Source: Anoplopoma fimbria | Lineage: Eukaryota; Chordata; Actinopteri; Perciformes; Anoplopomatidae | Length of the DNA: 64,000 nucleotides | Assembly: GCF_027596085.1 (NCBI RefSeq) | Contig: NC_072467.1 | Location: forward strand, 28,219,082-28,283,081 | Direction of reading: 5' to 3' | Part shown: positions 36,130-50,200 of the stretch, one piece after another | Position numbering within the stretch: position 1 is the stretch's first letter | Layout of the letters: the number at the start of each line of letters is the position of its first letter | Notes under the pieces: model-generated | Seen by the model: the letters and a program-made list of their open reading frames with translations, nothing else | The model's database searches: none | Told to the model about the DNA's origin: nothing | Translations under genes and position numbers: made by a program

Positions 36130-36150
36130 AAGAGATTTATTTAAAGCGAG

Positions 36151-38489
36151 AAGCTGCTTCGAGTCGTGTTTCATTGACAGAATAATTTGTCTTTGGATCT
36201 TTGATTGCCTGTTCAAATGCCAATTATCTCCCCAAATACACATATATAATTATTAGATTTTAAAGGTTTGAAATGTTTTAATGAATGCTATTTCCCAGAC
36301 AGACAGATAAAGTTGATAAATCTCTGGTTGTAGTAATGATGCCTCTCCACCTGTAGGGGGCGCTGCTGGACCTAATGAAAGTCAATGAGTCAGAACCTCA
36401 GAGCTGAATCAACGTCACAACAGACTGATGCATGTTTTCCTTGAGCTTAAGATTAAACAGACACAGTGCATTAATGAACTCTGTCTGGATTTATAATCAG
36501 TGTGTTTTCAGATTTCACGTCTCCTCACTGAACGTTCTCCGTTCTCCGGTTCGATGGACTCCTGCAGAACGAACAGATGAGGAGACGACGTCCTGTGTGT
36601 TCGATCAAAGCTGACTCACCACGTCACAAACACGACTAACTGTGTCTTTGAAACAGGAGAATAAGAAAGAACAACTTTGTGCATCGACAATGTGAGAACT
36701 TAAACTATTAACACATTTCACATGTTTGTTGTTTCTGTCATTCTGATGGTAAGTGATCTGTAAAAAGAGCAACACTAAAGTCTATCCAATACAGACATAT
36801 TTCTACTCAAAGTGTTTGGACTGATTTCAAGTTCACATACATTTTGCAAATTGAAATTTGACGTGAATCAAACTCAGTCAATTTGTTGTCCTCATTACTT
36901 TTTGTTTAGTGGTTAGGAAGTAAAAATAGATAAATTACAGAGTTTGAGGAAAGTGGTAATAATCTGGAATAAAAGTTTAGAATTTACGCGATTAAAGTCA
37001 TAAATTTACAAGAAAACAAAACCTTTCTGTTCAGCGCTTCACTTTTTCAAATTTAACTTTGCAGTTGGATAATTGAGATACTGATGATTTTAGATCAGGA
37101 CACCATTTAATCATCAGCATCAAGACTTTGAAGAGACATTACGGTGAATTGGTCCTAATCAGAAGAAATGAAGTGAACTGGTTCCTGATTTAGTTTTTTT
37201 CTTGTAAATTAACGATTTTCTTCTCAAAATATCGACTCCGTACTTTTTTTCAGATATTTAACTAAAAATACTAAAGTGTATAAATACTCTGACAAGTAAA
37301 AGTCTTGCATTGACATTTAATTTCAATTGTTATCCCACATTTCCCTCAAACACACTCGAATTTAAGAAAAGTTCATAAAGTGAAAGCAGATTTATGTATC
37401 AGAACTTAGTTTCTTCCTCTTCTCTCCCATTAATCATCTCAGGACCCCTCAGATTTATCCAGGGAGCCTCTGGAGGGCCAGACCCCCATGTTGAGAACCA
37501 CTGCAGCAAACCAGCTAACTGTTTATAAAGTAGCTCCACATTGTGATGCTACAACAGTAACATGCTGCTTCACTATAAACTATCTAATAATTCAGAGACA
37601 TTTTACTGCACAGTGAGTACTTTTACTTTTCCTACAGTTTGTGTACTTTTGCCTGGAGTACTTTGTCAGCGGTTCAGGTAGCGACAGAGCGAGTATCAGA
37701 CATCTAGAATCTGATATTTACGGACTCCGCTGAGAGTCTCTGCCTCTGACAAACAGTAGGAGCCACATTTAAAAACATGAAGCTCATCATCTCTCTGCTT
37801 TTTGGCTATCATTTTCATTCTGGTCATTCTTGGAAGTCTGCTCTGACACATCGTCCCAGCTGTATTTACACCGGACAGACTTGTGTGCTTGGTGACAATG
37901 TGTTGATGTTTGACGTCAAATAAAACCTTCTTGTTTCTGGCTCAACTTCAGGAGGAACTTTGCATAATTTCGTTTATATTTTTGTCCTGAACAGAAGGCA
38001 GTTTGTCTTCTGATGTTGGATTTATTCATGAATCTATTCATCATCACTGAATGCTGATTGGATAAAAGGAGGCTGCTGGTAAATGCTCAGAATTGGACAA
38101 ATGAAGCTGTTTCATTTAGTTTCCACATCTGCAAACTGGATTAACTCATCTATTCTAAACCGATTGTGCCAATAATCCTGTTTTACATGTTTATTTTGTA
38201 TTAATAATGTTAGTAATGCATACTAAAGGTATAAAAAAAATAAAGGTGACAAGTACAACGATCCCTCTTGGATATGAATTAAAGTATAAGTACCTCAAAA
38301 TTGAACTTAAATACAGTACATCAAACAGGAAGTGAAAAAGTTTTTCTTCCACTTCAGTGTTTTCTGTTGATAAACGTGAAAGTGTTCTTACTTCACAGTG
38401 GATCGTGACCTTTTGAACATTCTGTGTTGTGTTCTGCTGTTTTAAATGGGTTCTGAGGAGAACATAACTTATGTCTGTTCCTTTACTGT
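36151..38489. other. Intergenic, nothing recognised
   Basis: Unique AT-rich sequence. No frame with codon structure, no splice-bounded exon and no clear repeats, apart from a possible 'CTGTAGGGGGCGCTGCTGG' repeat core near 36352. Confidence 0.5.
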
Positions 38490-38723
38490 CTAAAATACCG
38501 TCGCCTCCCAACTTAAAACCCACCTGGACTCAAAACAACTCTACCAACCATTTCAGTCTGGTTTCTCTCCTCTGATCCTACTGGACCTCAGCGCTGCCGT
38601 CACCACCATCAATCACTGAAAATCATACAGATCAGTATCAATAAGTCCAACTCCAACAGAGCCCCAGTCTGTCAAGGTGTCCCCCAAGGTTCAGTACTCG
38701 GTCCCCTACTCTTTATCCTCCAT
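38490..38723 (+). mobile_element. LINE reverse-transcriptase relic
   Basis: Two blocks of a non-LTR retrotransposon reverse transcriptase are readable: FQSGFSPL then LLDLSAAVTTINH with a stop (38551-38617), and QGVPQGSVLGPLLFILH (38670-38723). The first corresponds to the motif with the catalytic aspartate region, the second to the GVPQGS fingers/palm motif. The sequence between them is deleted and the aspartate-bearing FDTVNH is changed. A dead fragment. Confidence 0.7.
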
Positions 38724-38726
38724 AAA

Positions 38727-38930
38727 AATAACAGACCATAAAGCAGGGTATGCTTTAGGGCGGGGCTACACACTGATTGACAGGTCGACACCAGAGACGT
38801 ATACGCCGTCTCAGTCCCAATATGGTCACTTCCTGTTCACTGGTTGCAAAAAAAAAGGTGGCGACGGCCAAAACATCAGTCCACAGACCAATGGGTTACG
38901 TCCACTTCTTATATTCAGTCTAATGTTTGG
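38727..38930 (+). mobile_element. Dispersed repeat family A, 3' fragment abutting a LINE relic
   Basis: Only the tail half is present, from AACAGACCATAAAGCAGG to TACGTCCACTTCTTATATTC. It starts within 5 bp of the end of the reverse-transcriptase fragment at 38490-38723. Confidence 0.6.
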
Positions 38931-40273
38931 ATCAGTTTGGACACACTCATGTCTGGTGCATCAGATACAGTTCTTGATCAAACACCACAGAATCAGAGCA
39001 CAGACAACACCGGGTCTTAAAACAGAGAATTATGTTGCAGAAATTTCCCTTTAGTTGAGTTTCACTATGTAGAGTTTGTGATTCTCTCCAGTTGTTACAG
39101 TGACGAGGAGAGCCTGAAGGCAGCAGCATGTGTCGGTGTTCTATTATTTAAATAAAAAACCAAGTGAAATGTCTTCTCTGGTCAGCAGACAACACACACA
39201 CACAGTAAATATTGGTATAAATATTAAATATTAGCCAGTGACAGCAGCACAAAGCCTTCAGTTTGAGGCCTCTAAAACGTTAGAGGCGACGGGGTGGAAG
39301 CAGAGTCATGAGACACAATTATAGCAAGCTTGTAACATCTTCCTGACGTCTGCATGGCCAGGCAGTGTTGTGATACCGGGTTGATGGAAACAAAGAGAAT
39401 CCTGACTACCTGGCAAACATCATGAATAAAACATGCTCATCCAAATAAATGATCACAAATCCCACAAACAGGTGAATCAACACACCTGTCAGTCTGAAGC
39501 TCTGCAGCAGCTTTGGGCCTGTCGGAGTGGAAACAGTTAAGATGCAAGTTTGGTGAGTTTCCAACATGACTCCTGCGTCAAAAATAAATTAGTTTTGTGA
39601 CTCAGTTGCTTCAAACAGTCCCTGGCAGCGAGGATACACATCCAATGTGAGCGCTGATCCGGAGACAATCTGGGAATTAATGTTCAAACCTACAGATAAA
39701 GAAGAGCAATTCATCCCGAGGAGCCCAGCAGAGACCTCACCCTCTGTCCGAACACAACGTCTGAGGATGGAATTAAGTTGGAGAAACTTTTGAGGGCTGT
39801 TTCAGGGAAAAGATGGATGACGTATTCTGGGAAGGGACATTTCAGAGCCTTGTTTCTAGAGAGTGTTGAGGAAAATCTATCTAATATACAACTTTATACA
39901 ACTTTATATAACGTGTTATGTTGAACCCCAATAACTTGTTTGATGAGATCATCTGTGGGAATGACGAGCGGTTCCCATGAACAGGGGTAACGTCGTGCCA
40001 GGAAATAAGATCACGTCCTGTGAAAATATCATGTGTCCTGCCAAGAAGGTTACTATGACCTGACATTTAAGAAGCGAACAGGATGCAAGTGAAAGGCCAG
40101 ACGTGCTTTGTTATGGTCCAATCGACAAGACGTGATTTGCTGAAAGTGATGAAGAAGGGCGGGATTAAGAGTATGTAAGATATGATGTAAGGACTAACGT
40201 GTAGAACTCCTAGAACTGCGTCTCTTCATTGGTTTTCTGCCACAACAATAGCAACTGATTTTTGAGGGTTAAG
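38931..40273. other. Intergenic, nothing recognised
   Basis: No supported gene or repeat between the family A fragment and repeat B. Confidence 0.5.
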
Positions 40274-40683
40274 AGTACTTCATGACTATTTCACAAACTG
40301 CCAAATATAGAAATACATGTTGCTCGTTCTGCACCAGACTTTTGTCATCTGGTTTGAAAACTTCATGAGTTATTTTATTCTCCTCCATTGTTCTTATAAC
40401 CTTAACTGGCAGAATTTCACTTAAACTTTACCTTTATATATTTCTTCCCAATGCGACAGAATAACCTTTCACATTTTAAACACATTTGTTCTGTTCAACA
40501 TTTCCCAGCAGGCAGAATGGGACATCCCACTTTAAAGCCTTCATTTGATTCCTCCTGAGAGAACAGCAGGAGACGGAAACGTTTTAACAACCTTTAGATT
40601 GAGAGGTAACCTTTCACTCAGAGTTAAATAATGGTTTTATTCTTCACGTGTGAATTTATCTATTGGAGTTTGTCTAAAAGAAT
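40274..40683 (+). repeat. Repeat B, longer copy
   Basis: The partner of the 62.8-kb copy. A 40-bp piece of it (TTTCACTCAGAGTTAAATAA and onward through CTTCACGTGT) is repeated again at about 40721-40762, so the right end is partly duplicated in tandem. Confidence 0.6.
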
Positions 40684-41428
40684 CAATCTCATCAGGTATT
40701 CTGAGCTGTTTGTGAAATATGTTTCACTCAGAGTTAAATAATGGTTTTATTCTTCACGTGTTTGTCTACAGTTTGGACTGGAGACATTGAAGTCACTTCC
40801 AGTGATCAAAAAATAAATCTGTAAATCATTTTATGTTGCAGCTCTTGATTATCTCAGATCACATACACTCGTCCTTGTAAATTCCTCTGAGACTCTCCTT
40901 GTTGAGACTAATTGGTTGTTAGCATCAATATCTGGATTTAAATGTAAATTTATTGGTTTTATCAGAGCTGCTGAAACGTGCTTCAGAATAAATTGATGCC
41001 TTCCTGGTGAGTTTGTAGAGACACTTAGGGAGTTTCATGTGGGCAAATAAAAAATGTTCAGGTTCTACATATAACAGGGATTTAAATCTGACACATTAGT
41101 AAGTGAAAGCAGGCTGGTGTCAATCTTCTGCTCCAGATGGCTTAAATATCAAGACCATTAACCAATTTACACTGAATTAACTCCGGGCAGATCGACTAGC
41201 TATCAATCAGGACTGCAACAGAAGATAATTTGATGATTAAACTTCTCCCCAAGGTTTGAGGCTAAATACACCCTCTGCATTATTTAAAAATAATGATAAA
41301 TGCATCGACAAACATGACAGCTAGAGTAGTTTGGAAAATAGAAATATGGCATGGGGAACTTAATTTGATGGAATAACTGTTCATCAGATCACATATGAGA
41401 CAAGAACTCCACCCAGGAGGCAACATCC

Positions 41429-41885
41429 ACTTCTGAAGAGTGAAGTCAAAGCTTCCTGTGTTAAAGCTGCATTCTCTCTGCTGTCCACCAGGGGGCGACT
41501 CCTCTGGTTGTATAGAAGTCTATGAGAAAATGACTCTACTTCTCTCTTGATTTATTCCCTCAGTAAACATTGTAAACATGAGTTTATGGTCTCAATCTCT
41601 AGTTTCAAGTCTTCTTCAATACAGCATGATGTTCATTTAGTAAATGATGCTCCATTTAGAGTCAAACAGACCATAAAGCAGGGGATGCTTTAGGGCGGGG
41701 CTACACACTGATTGACAGGTCCACACCAGAGACGTATACGGCGTCTCTACGTCACTCCTCCTCACTCCATATATGGTCACTTCCTGCTCACTGGTTGCAA
41801 AAAAAGCCAACATGGTGACGGACAATTTGCAGAACCCAATGCTTCAAAACATCATTCGACAAACCAATGAGTGACGTCATGACGA
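41429..41885 (+). mobile_element. Dispersed repeat family A, near full-length copy
   Basis: A roughly 450-bp element runs from CTTCTGAAGAGTGAAGTCAA through a core with CACCAGGGGGCGAC, CAGTAAACATTGTAAACATG and ATATATGGTCACTTCCTG to a tail near GAGTGACGTCA. It contains an internal inverted repeat, TAAAGCA-GGGGA-TGCTTTA. Copies in this window are 80-95% alike by eye. There is no coding capacity; it is a non-autonomous element whose class (SINE or MITE) I cannot fix. Confidence 0.7.
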
Positions 41886-44800
41886 CAATTAACATCCAGG
41901 TAAACGAATCCAACAGATATCATTTCCGTGACACTAAGCTCATATTAACTAAATGTTCTCCCACTATTCCATCAAATACACTCCGATTTTTCAATTATTT
42001 GAAGATAATTGATGCATGTGCTCATTCATTCAGTCCATAAACGTCGTTAATGCATGACTCTGCTCTCAGTGCACGTCTTACTTCTCTCCACGCATTCATG
42101 AAGCAGCTGCCTCGGTGTTATTCTGGTGTTTTCTGATGCAGATCGCTTACTAGGCAATCAGTGCAATTATCCAAAAGTAATGGTGGGTGGAATCTAATTC
42201 CATGAGCTGCATTTAATTCAAACATAAGACGTGTCTTCAGGTGGAAGCAGAACGATGGAAGATGTTTACATTCAGTCTGCCACCAGCGTGACAAACAGGT
42301 TGATCCATGAATCCACCTGGAAACAAACAAGCTCCGTTTTTGTTTTTCTCATCCATCTGTGGAGGAGTGAGGGCGAGGACGACGGATTACCAGGATGTGA
42401 CAGAGAACCAGACACGCAAATAATGTCAGATGTGATTGAAAACATCTCGACCGGAGGAGGAAAGCTGCCTCCGTCAGCACAACGGCTGCAGCACGTTGTG
42501 CTGAAATCTGAGTAATCTAACAGAACATATGGACGTTTCATCATCGTGGGCGCACAACAAACAGAGCTGCTGAACGGAGCCCACGAGCAGCTGTTATCAC
42601 TCCAGTGAGCGAGGCGCGCTGAAGCCAATCAAGTGGAATACTTGACATTAATGAGGGTTTATTGGTGCAGCCAGAAGGGAAGTGATTTCTGCACAACTGA
42701 ACTTGAAGAGCTCGTGTTTGCTTTATACAAGGGGCTGATTGTGTACACTTAAATATGCAAACATATTAAAACATTTATTGGCTTTTGGGAGCTCATTGAT
42801 GAAAACACGTGTTTAACCTCGATGACATCGATGCTACCTGACACATCGTGAGCAGGTGTGAAAGCAGATTGAAACCCAACGGTCAACGCTTCATGTTGTT
42901 CTCCTTTAACCAGATTACACAGATAGAATGTTTCTCATGGGTCCTGAATTAAAGTCTGAATCACTAGGTGTCACTTTGAAGCAGACAGACACAGATCCTA
43001 TTCGCCTTCTTTCACCCCATCATGAGAAAAGAAACAATCAACGCCAACAGCTGAGCATTTCCTCCTTCAAACTGCAATGAAGCGACGATGAAGACGAGGC
43101 AGACAGACGGGTTTTCACCAGTCACACGCTGAAGGAACCAATCCGTCAAGTCTCAGCGTTAAATAACGCCACGGCAAAACAAAACAAGGTGATGTCAGAG
43201 ACGAGAGGCCAGGTGTTGTGAGGAAATGTTACAAGCTAACTACGTTCTATATTCATCACACCAGAGCTACTAAGCCTCAAACCAAAACATTCTAGGTTCA
43301 ACTTAAGCATCAGTTCTGGAAGCTGAAGCTGAAGTGAGGAAAGTTTCCATCGTTAAATGAATGTCTTTCAAAATAAACTTCCGTCTTCACAGGAAGTTAG
43401 GTTGGAAAAGAGTGACTAACGACACTAACGTCTCAACCAATCTTTACACAACGGTTCATATAATATCTTACAACACGTTTCTCCTCATTCTTTGAAACCT
43501 GTCTTCAGAGGAAGAACTTAAGTTTAGGAACAGATGGTTGTTGGGTTAAAATAACTCAAAAAGTGGCGCTACCGAAGTATGCAAGTTACGTGACAAATGA
43601 TTTCTTGTTTCCGATGAGGAACGAACAACGGTCTCCTGGAAGAAACAAGTCCACAGCCTGAACAGCTCACATAACTAACGACTGACATGATGAAATGTTA
43701 ACGTTTGATCTCCTGGACCAAGGTCCTGTGTTTGTTTGACCTTTCCTTTTTGGGTTCCAGAAGACGTTTTTCACAATACTGTGTGACAATATTACTCAAC
43801 AAAATATATGTTTATTGCCACAAAATGTATATTTAAGCCCTTAGAGACCGTTTTGAATGTACTCCATGAACTTGTTATGAAATGAATCAGCAGGTAGATG
43901 CAGCCTGCTTACAAATCAGACTACAGAGAGACACATCTGGCTTCATGCTGCACATCTATCAGGTATTTGATGCTTTGATCCTATATCTTGAGGTCACCAT
44001 GGTAACCAACAGCTCACGGTTTCGGTTCAAAGGCTGACACGAGGAGGCTGTGGAGGAGTTTGTTATTCCTGAAGTGCAGTTCAGTGTTGTCGGGTTCACA
44101 ACAGTCACAAGGAAGGTTGATATTCTTCCCTTATTATTATTTCACCATCTGATATTTTGATACAGTTTTCAAGACGACATCTTAAAAAAACAATACAATA
44201 TAAACGTTATATAATAAAATAAATAAATATATCTATATATCTATATATATTTATATATATAGATATATTAATGAAACAAAAATAATATATTATATATATA
44301 TTTAATTTAATTTATTATTTTAGTGTTATACTAATTATTCATAACTAAAATAATAAATAACCACAATCGTTGGCGGTTCATCCAGCAACCAAATGAACGA
44401 TGAGTCGAGATGCTTCACTGATTGATCGCTCGTTATTTGAGGATTCATCAACAGAGGGAACGCTGGATCAGAGCCATAAATCATAAATGTAATTTAGTGT
44501 TTGATGTCTGTAGCTGGAGATCCTCACACTGAACCCCAGAGAGAGTGAGGCTGTGATGAACACAGGAGGAGGTTCCACGAGGCATTAAAACCCTTCTGAA
44601 TGTGACTGATGGAGAGAGATACAGACGATGGTTTAAAGATACAGCAGAGTCTCAGTTCACTAATCAGAACACTACAGCAGCTTTACATATTTAGAGATGA
44701 TGCAGAGTCAAATAACCAACGTTCACTGAGTCACAACGAGGCAAGATTACATCTTTCCCATAAATAAGACAACTTCTGCCCTGTTTGTGTAAAATAAGAT

Positions 44801-45504
44801 AAGATGAGATGAGATAATCCTTTATTAGTCTCACAGCAGGATTACAGTAGCAGAGAGGATAATGCAAACTAGAGACATAGTAGAAAACAAGATCAAAACA
44901 AGTGTTATTAATAAGTAAATAAGTAATAACACAGTAAAGAATATTAAATAAGTAAAAAAAGCTGAAAATGACTCTCCTCCTCTCTTGATTTATCAAATGA
45001 CCCTTCATCCAGCTTCCAAACCTTTTTCAAAATAACCTTTAGTTTAAAGTTTCAGGGAGACAAACTTTAAAACGTTGCAGGTTAAAGAACGATGAAAACA
45101 CTTTGAAGGTCGTAGCTGAAAAAGTTTTATGAGTCAGTGAAGAAAAATGTTCCGGAGCGAATAAAACATGAGCTCAGGAAACATGATATTTTATGCTCTC
45201 GACTTCTAAAGATGAAATAAATCCTCACAGGTTCAGTTTGACAGCAGAACCTGAAGGAATATTAAGACTCAATGAAAACGTTTCATATTCAGAAGATTCC
45301 AGAGAAACAACAGCAGACGGAGGAAGAATAAGATGTCAAATGAAATGAATGAGATAAAGTGTGTTTGATTGATGACATCATCACATCCTCCATTCAAAAT
45401 GTTTTATTTAATATCACTGCTTTCTGTCTGGTTAACTGTTTTATTAAAATATGTTTTTAATTCACATGGTTCAATATCAGCATTTTATTCAATTCAAAGA
45501 GTTC
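41886..45504. other. Intergenic, nothing recognised except AT-rich sequence
   Basis: Unique sequence with moderate GC patches. The longest frame (minus, 42272-42628) has no recognisable features. The AT-rich block at 44190-44350 is listed separately. Confidence 0.5.
44190..44350. repeat. AT-rich simple sequence
   Basis: TATATATCTATATATA-type sequence with inverted stretches; no other feature. Confidence 0.8.
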
Positions 45505-46320
45505 TCCTCTCCTCCTCTTTCCTTTCTCTTCTCCTCCTCTCCTCTTTCCTTTCTCCTCTCCTCCTCTCCTCTTTCCTTTCTCTCCTCCTCCTCCTCCCTC
45601 TCCCTCCTCCTTTCCTCTCCTCCTCTCCTCCTCTCCTTTCTTCTCCTCCTTCTTCCTCCCCTCTTCTTTCTTTTCTTCTCCTCGCCTCCTTCCCTTCTCT
45701 TTATCCTTTCTCCTGTCTCTTTTTCTCTTTCCTAACCTAACCTTGCCTCCTAGCCTCCTCTCCTCCCTTTGTTTCTTCTCGTTTAGTTTCCTGCCTCCTT
45801 TCCTTTTTCTTCCTTCCCTATTTGCTGTTTCTTTTCCTCCCTTGTCGTCTTTTATTTCCTCTTGTGTCGTCTTCCCTCTTCTTTCCTCTTTCTCTTCCTC
45901 TGTCTCCTTTTCTCCTCATGGTCCCTTACTTTTCCTTACCTCCTTTCCTCGTCTCCTCTCGTTCTGTCCCTTCTATTTCCTCTTCTCCTAACCTTACCTT
46001 ACCTTACCTCCTCATCTCATCTCCTCTCTTTTTTGATTTTCTCTGTTCTCTCGCCATCTTCTGCCCTCAATCTTTAACACCACCTTTCCTCTCATCCTTG
46101 TTTCCTCCTCCAATCCTCTGGAAGCTCATTCTCTTTCTCACCTCCCCTCCTTGTTTCCTCTCCTCTCTTCTTCTCTTCTAACCTCTAATCTTGTTTCTTC
46201 TGTCCGTTAGCTTCCTCTCAGTGCTTCCTCTTCATCCTGTCCTGCCTCCTTCTCATTTCCTAACCTTTTAATCTGTTTCCTTTTCATCTGTCTTTGTCTC
46301 TTCACCACCATCGTCTCATT
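45505..46320. repeat. 0.8-kb polypyrimidine tract
   Basis: The plus strand is almost wholly C and T, with CTCCTCTCCTTTC-type words and no long exact unit. It is open in several frames only because stop codons need purines. Confidence 0.9.
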
Positions 46321-46839
46321 TTTCCGTGACCAGGACGAATGTCACGACTTTACTGGTCTCATGGTCCTTTCATGAGGAAACCCTCGAGGAGCTCCAGATA
46401 AATAAAAACATTGTCAGCTGTTTTCCTAACGACACAGCTCTGTAAAGCTTCGTTTTTTCCAGCTGTTCATTAACACTTTGATAGAACATCTGCAGAAATC
46501 TCTCCAGGACTGAAGAGGAAGCAGCTTGTTACCCACGCTGTGATGTCACAGCGTCACATGACACGCTAATAAAACTTATACGTCTCCAAATCATTTAAGA
46601 TCATGAAAGTAGTTGGCTTCAGCTTTAACTGTTGATTTTAGTTAAAATAGGAGCTTTTTTTCTGATCAGTGTTTGAGATTCTGTCAGAACGATGAACAGC
46701 TTCAGAAGAAACTTTATCCTTCAGCAAAACATAAGAAATGCTCATGATTATTTATCTGTTCTTTGAGTCCCCCAGCGAACTTCAAAGCCTCGTTACTCAA
46801 GAGTCCCTCTGGCTTCCCCGTAACTCTAATAGTCTTGCA

Positions 46840-47275
46840 TTTCTTTGCATTCATTTTGTCTCTTTGCAGCTGTTTTGCATTTATTTGTTGTTGTTTTTTT
46901 CATCTGTTTGCAGTCATTTGGGTCTCTTTGTAGATGTGTTATGTCTATTGCAATCATTCTGTGTCTCTTTGCAGTTGTTTTGCATCTATTTACAGTCATT
47001 TTGTGTATTTTTGCTGTCAATTTTCATATGTTTGTTTTCATTTAGGTCTCTTTGCAGTTGTTTTGTGTCTGTTTGCAGTTGTGTTGCCTATATTTGCAGC
47101 TATTTTATGTCTCTTTGTTGTCACTTTTCATCTGTTTGCAGTCACTGCGGACGCTTTGTACTTATTTTGTGTCTCTTTGCAGTCGTTTTGCATCTCTATA
47201 TAGTTGTTTTGCATACATTTGTAGTTATTTTGTGTGTCTTTGCAGTTGTTTTTCATATGTTTGCAGTATTTTGAG
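46840..47275. repeat. TTTGCAGT tandem array
   Basis: Imperfect units of about 24 bp alternate between TTTGCAGTTGTTTTGCATCT and TTTGCAGTCATTTTGTGTCT versions, giving a 48-bp higher-order period. All three plus frames are open over much of it; it is a repeat, not a gene. Confidence 0.85.
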
Positions 47276-50200
47276 CTCCAGTGTCTCACAGTAATAAAAC
47301 AGTCTCTTTGATGTGTGTGTCTGCATGTTGCACATACATTAATACTCTACACGGTTCTTTCAGATGCTCTGGTGGTACCGGCCTCACAGCGGGGGGGAAC
47401 ACGTTCTCGGTTTAATGAGTGAAGACCAGCTGAGCTTCTTCACGCTGACGGTTCAAGAAGTTGAGTAGAGAAACATTTTAATGAAGACACTTAAAATTCA
47501 GTTCTGTCTATATGATATATGATATATGATTTGATATTGTGACCCAATAGTGCAGCCTGTTATTTATAATAATTGCATAGAAAGCTAAAGTCATGCTTCC
47601 TCATCTCACTATTAAACGAACCTTTCATCCAAAGACTCAGTCGGTTATTATTATAAAACAGCGACGTTGAGCCGTGACCACATCAACACGCAGAGGACTT
47701 CACTTCTGCTCTCACTTATCAAGCACTTGATAAAATGAATGATATATTCATACCTTTATCACCTATAAGCTGGAGGATTTTTAAGCAAAACAAATAATAT
47801 AAATAAATAATATGCATTTGTTCCACACACTAATGAGGAGAAAGCACTTCTGAAGGTGAGACAATCATTTTTATTTTTATTTCAATGTTTGAAGGTTTTT
47901 AATGCAAAAGACTGATCTCCTCGTGTTTCCTAAGTGGCTGATATTAATCATGTTTCACATTCTGTTCACATTCTGTTCACTCTCTGCTGCCTTGAAGTGA
48001 AGCCTCCAAAACGAAGGCGCTTCTGATGCTAAGCTAGGCTAACCCTGCGTACATTAATATTGATATATTTATTTTCTCCACTCAGAAAGAAAGCTCATAA
48101 GTGTGTTGAACTATTTATTCCTTTAGGTTAAACCTTTAACTAATAGATATCACCATAAAAATCCCCAGTTGATTATTAACATTAAGACAAAAACAAGTTT
48201 TCTGAAATGTTATTTTTAAATATTGAAATTATCTTATCAAATATGTGCAAGTGTAAAATTCTTGTTTCATTTTGTTGAAAAAAGTTTTTACATTTTGGAT
48301 ATCTCTTTTTATCACTCTTTATCTCCATGTTTTTAGCACTAAAATGTTGTATAAATCATTCTATGAATGATATCTGAACAAACCCCTCTGTGTGAACCTT
48401 CAGAATATAGATATGAATGAAGCTGTACAGTTTGGTGTATGTCAGAGCTACTGAAGGGGAGATTTATGGATCAGAGTCTGAGAAAAAACTCATTTAGAGA
48501 AAACGTCTCCTCTGACTCCTGACAGCTGACTGCCTCACGATGATTCTCTACTTTTGAAGTGTTTTTTTGCTATTTAATATATTAATCTACTAATTTATAT
48601 TTCATCATTTCATTTCAAGTTCACTAACTTGTTCATTTCACAATTAATATCCACATTGTTATGAAATGAGTGAGGCTTACTAACCGCTTCCAGGAGTCAT
48701 GAAAGTATAACTCCACATTAATAACCAGTAATCATTCTGTCGTCTCTTACTCTCAGTTATTATGCAGTGATTTCTCTCAGATCATTTTTCACAGACTGTC
48801 TGCTTCCATAACTGAGTTTATTTGACATCCTGTCTCTTTAATAAACCAAACATCTGAATGGGTTTGTGTGAATGTGTCGGGAGGAGCCGGATGTCTACCG
48901 CCGATGTTTCCACCGAGACGCTCTGAACTGATTAATAATAATAAACTCATGTTTCTGATTGGTCTCCAGCCTCCCCTCCTCTTCCTCCCCTCTTCCTCTT
49001 CTTCTTCTTCACCTCTCCTGTCTCTGCAGGATCCCGTCCTCCTCCATGTGTACATCTGTACGTCTGCAAAGGAAGATTTTATATAAAAACACATGATTGG
49101 TTTATTAATTACAAAGTATTGTTAGAGATAAAATGAGCCTCACCAACATTACACAACTGATTACCTGTGAATGCATCAATAATATGCATCAATAATAATG
49201 GTCCAACAGTTTATTACAGTTATTTATTACGCTTTCCTTTGTGTCACTCGCAACAAAAGTTAGGTTAAGAAAATAAATCATGGTTGGCCTTAAAATAACT
49301 AAGCAACTAAAACCAGCAGTATGTGAGGATCTGGAAAGGGAAGCTACAGTCATGTGTTGTTTATTATCATCATATTTATTTCTTTTTACTTGCAAAGCTA
49401 CTTAAAACCACAGTGATGCTGCTGATTAAAGGGTTAAATAGCTGCACCAGAGCAACGGTTCCTATGAAGCCTCTGGTTTCTACTAAAGTCGAGCTAATTT
49501 CTTGGAATATCTATGAATAGCCGCACATTATTTTACATTCCATTTGCCTGATGAGACCAGGCTGCCCTGTGAAGTCTGATGGAGGAACACCGTCGGCCTC
49601 TGAGAGCTGTGGGCGGTGGGCTTTGATGCTCTGTGCGGCCCTCGGCCTCTGCAGAACAAACTTCGGTGAGAGAAGTCAAACTTAAAGGCTCCAGCTGAGC
49701 TTCAGTGTCGTCCTCTGAAGACCATTTCTGGAAACATCATTGTGTAATGGTTTCTGTACTTTTGGTTCCTTTCAGTACTTTTAGCACCAACAAGAGAGAA
49801 ACTGTTTCTGCTTCTGTGAGAGTTTCAGGAAACTGGAGCTGGATTTAAATGCTGGTTATGACACATCATAAAAACACATCATCATTCGAATGTATTAAAC
49901 TGAGTATATATACTGAGGCTGATGGATGGGAAGCAGGTGTGCAGACAGGTGATCAGGTCAGCCGATGGGCTAAGGCGGGAAGCTCCCTGAGGACACCTGG
50001 TGGGCAGGTATATGTTTTCCTTTTACATAAATGAAACCATTTTCTTCAAAAAATGATTCATGAAAATTCATCAGATTGCAGGAAATGAAGTCCACTGAAT
50101 CACCAGCCCATTAAATATCAGCTTTGGCTTTTGACCAGGTGTTGTTAGTCAAAAGGCCAAAAACGCGTCCGACCGCTCCTCATTTAAGACCACGTGAGTC

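Larger units (their letters stand above)
35148..36150 (+). other. CIAO2A: CIAO2A 3' untranslated region
   Basis: After the stop at 35145-35147 the next well-placed AATAAA is at 36124-36129, followed by a GT-rich stretch, giving a 3' UTR of about 1 kb. A 5' fragment of the dispersed repeat (35609-35826) lies within it, in the sense orientation. Because the same element occurs in both orientations in SPG11 introns and elsewhere, the UTR can pair with other transcripts. The UTR end is inferred. Confidence 0.45.

Noticed and set aside
42272..42628. 118-codon minus frame
   Set aside because: No recognisable motif, no repeat structure, no splice context; length is compatible with chance in a GC-richer patch.
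45369..47294. Several Ser/Leu/Phe- or Cys/Phe-rich plus frames
   Set aside because: Products of the polypyrimidine tract and the TTTGCAGT array, which lack stops; frames disagree and no homology is seen.
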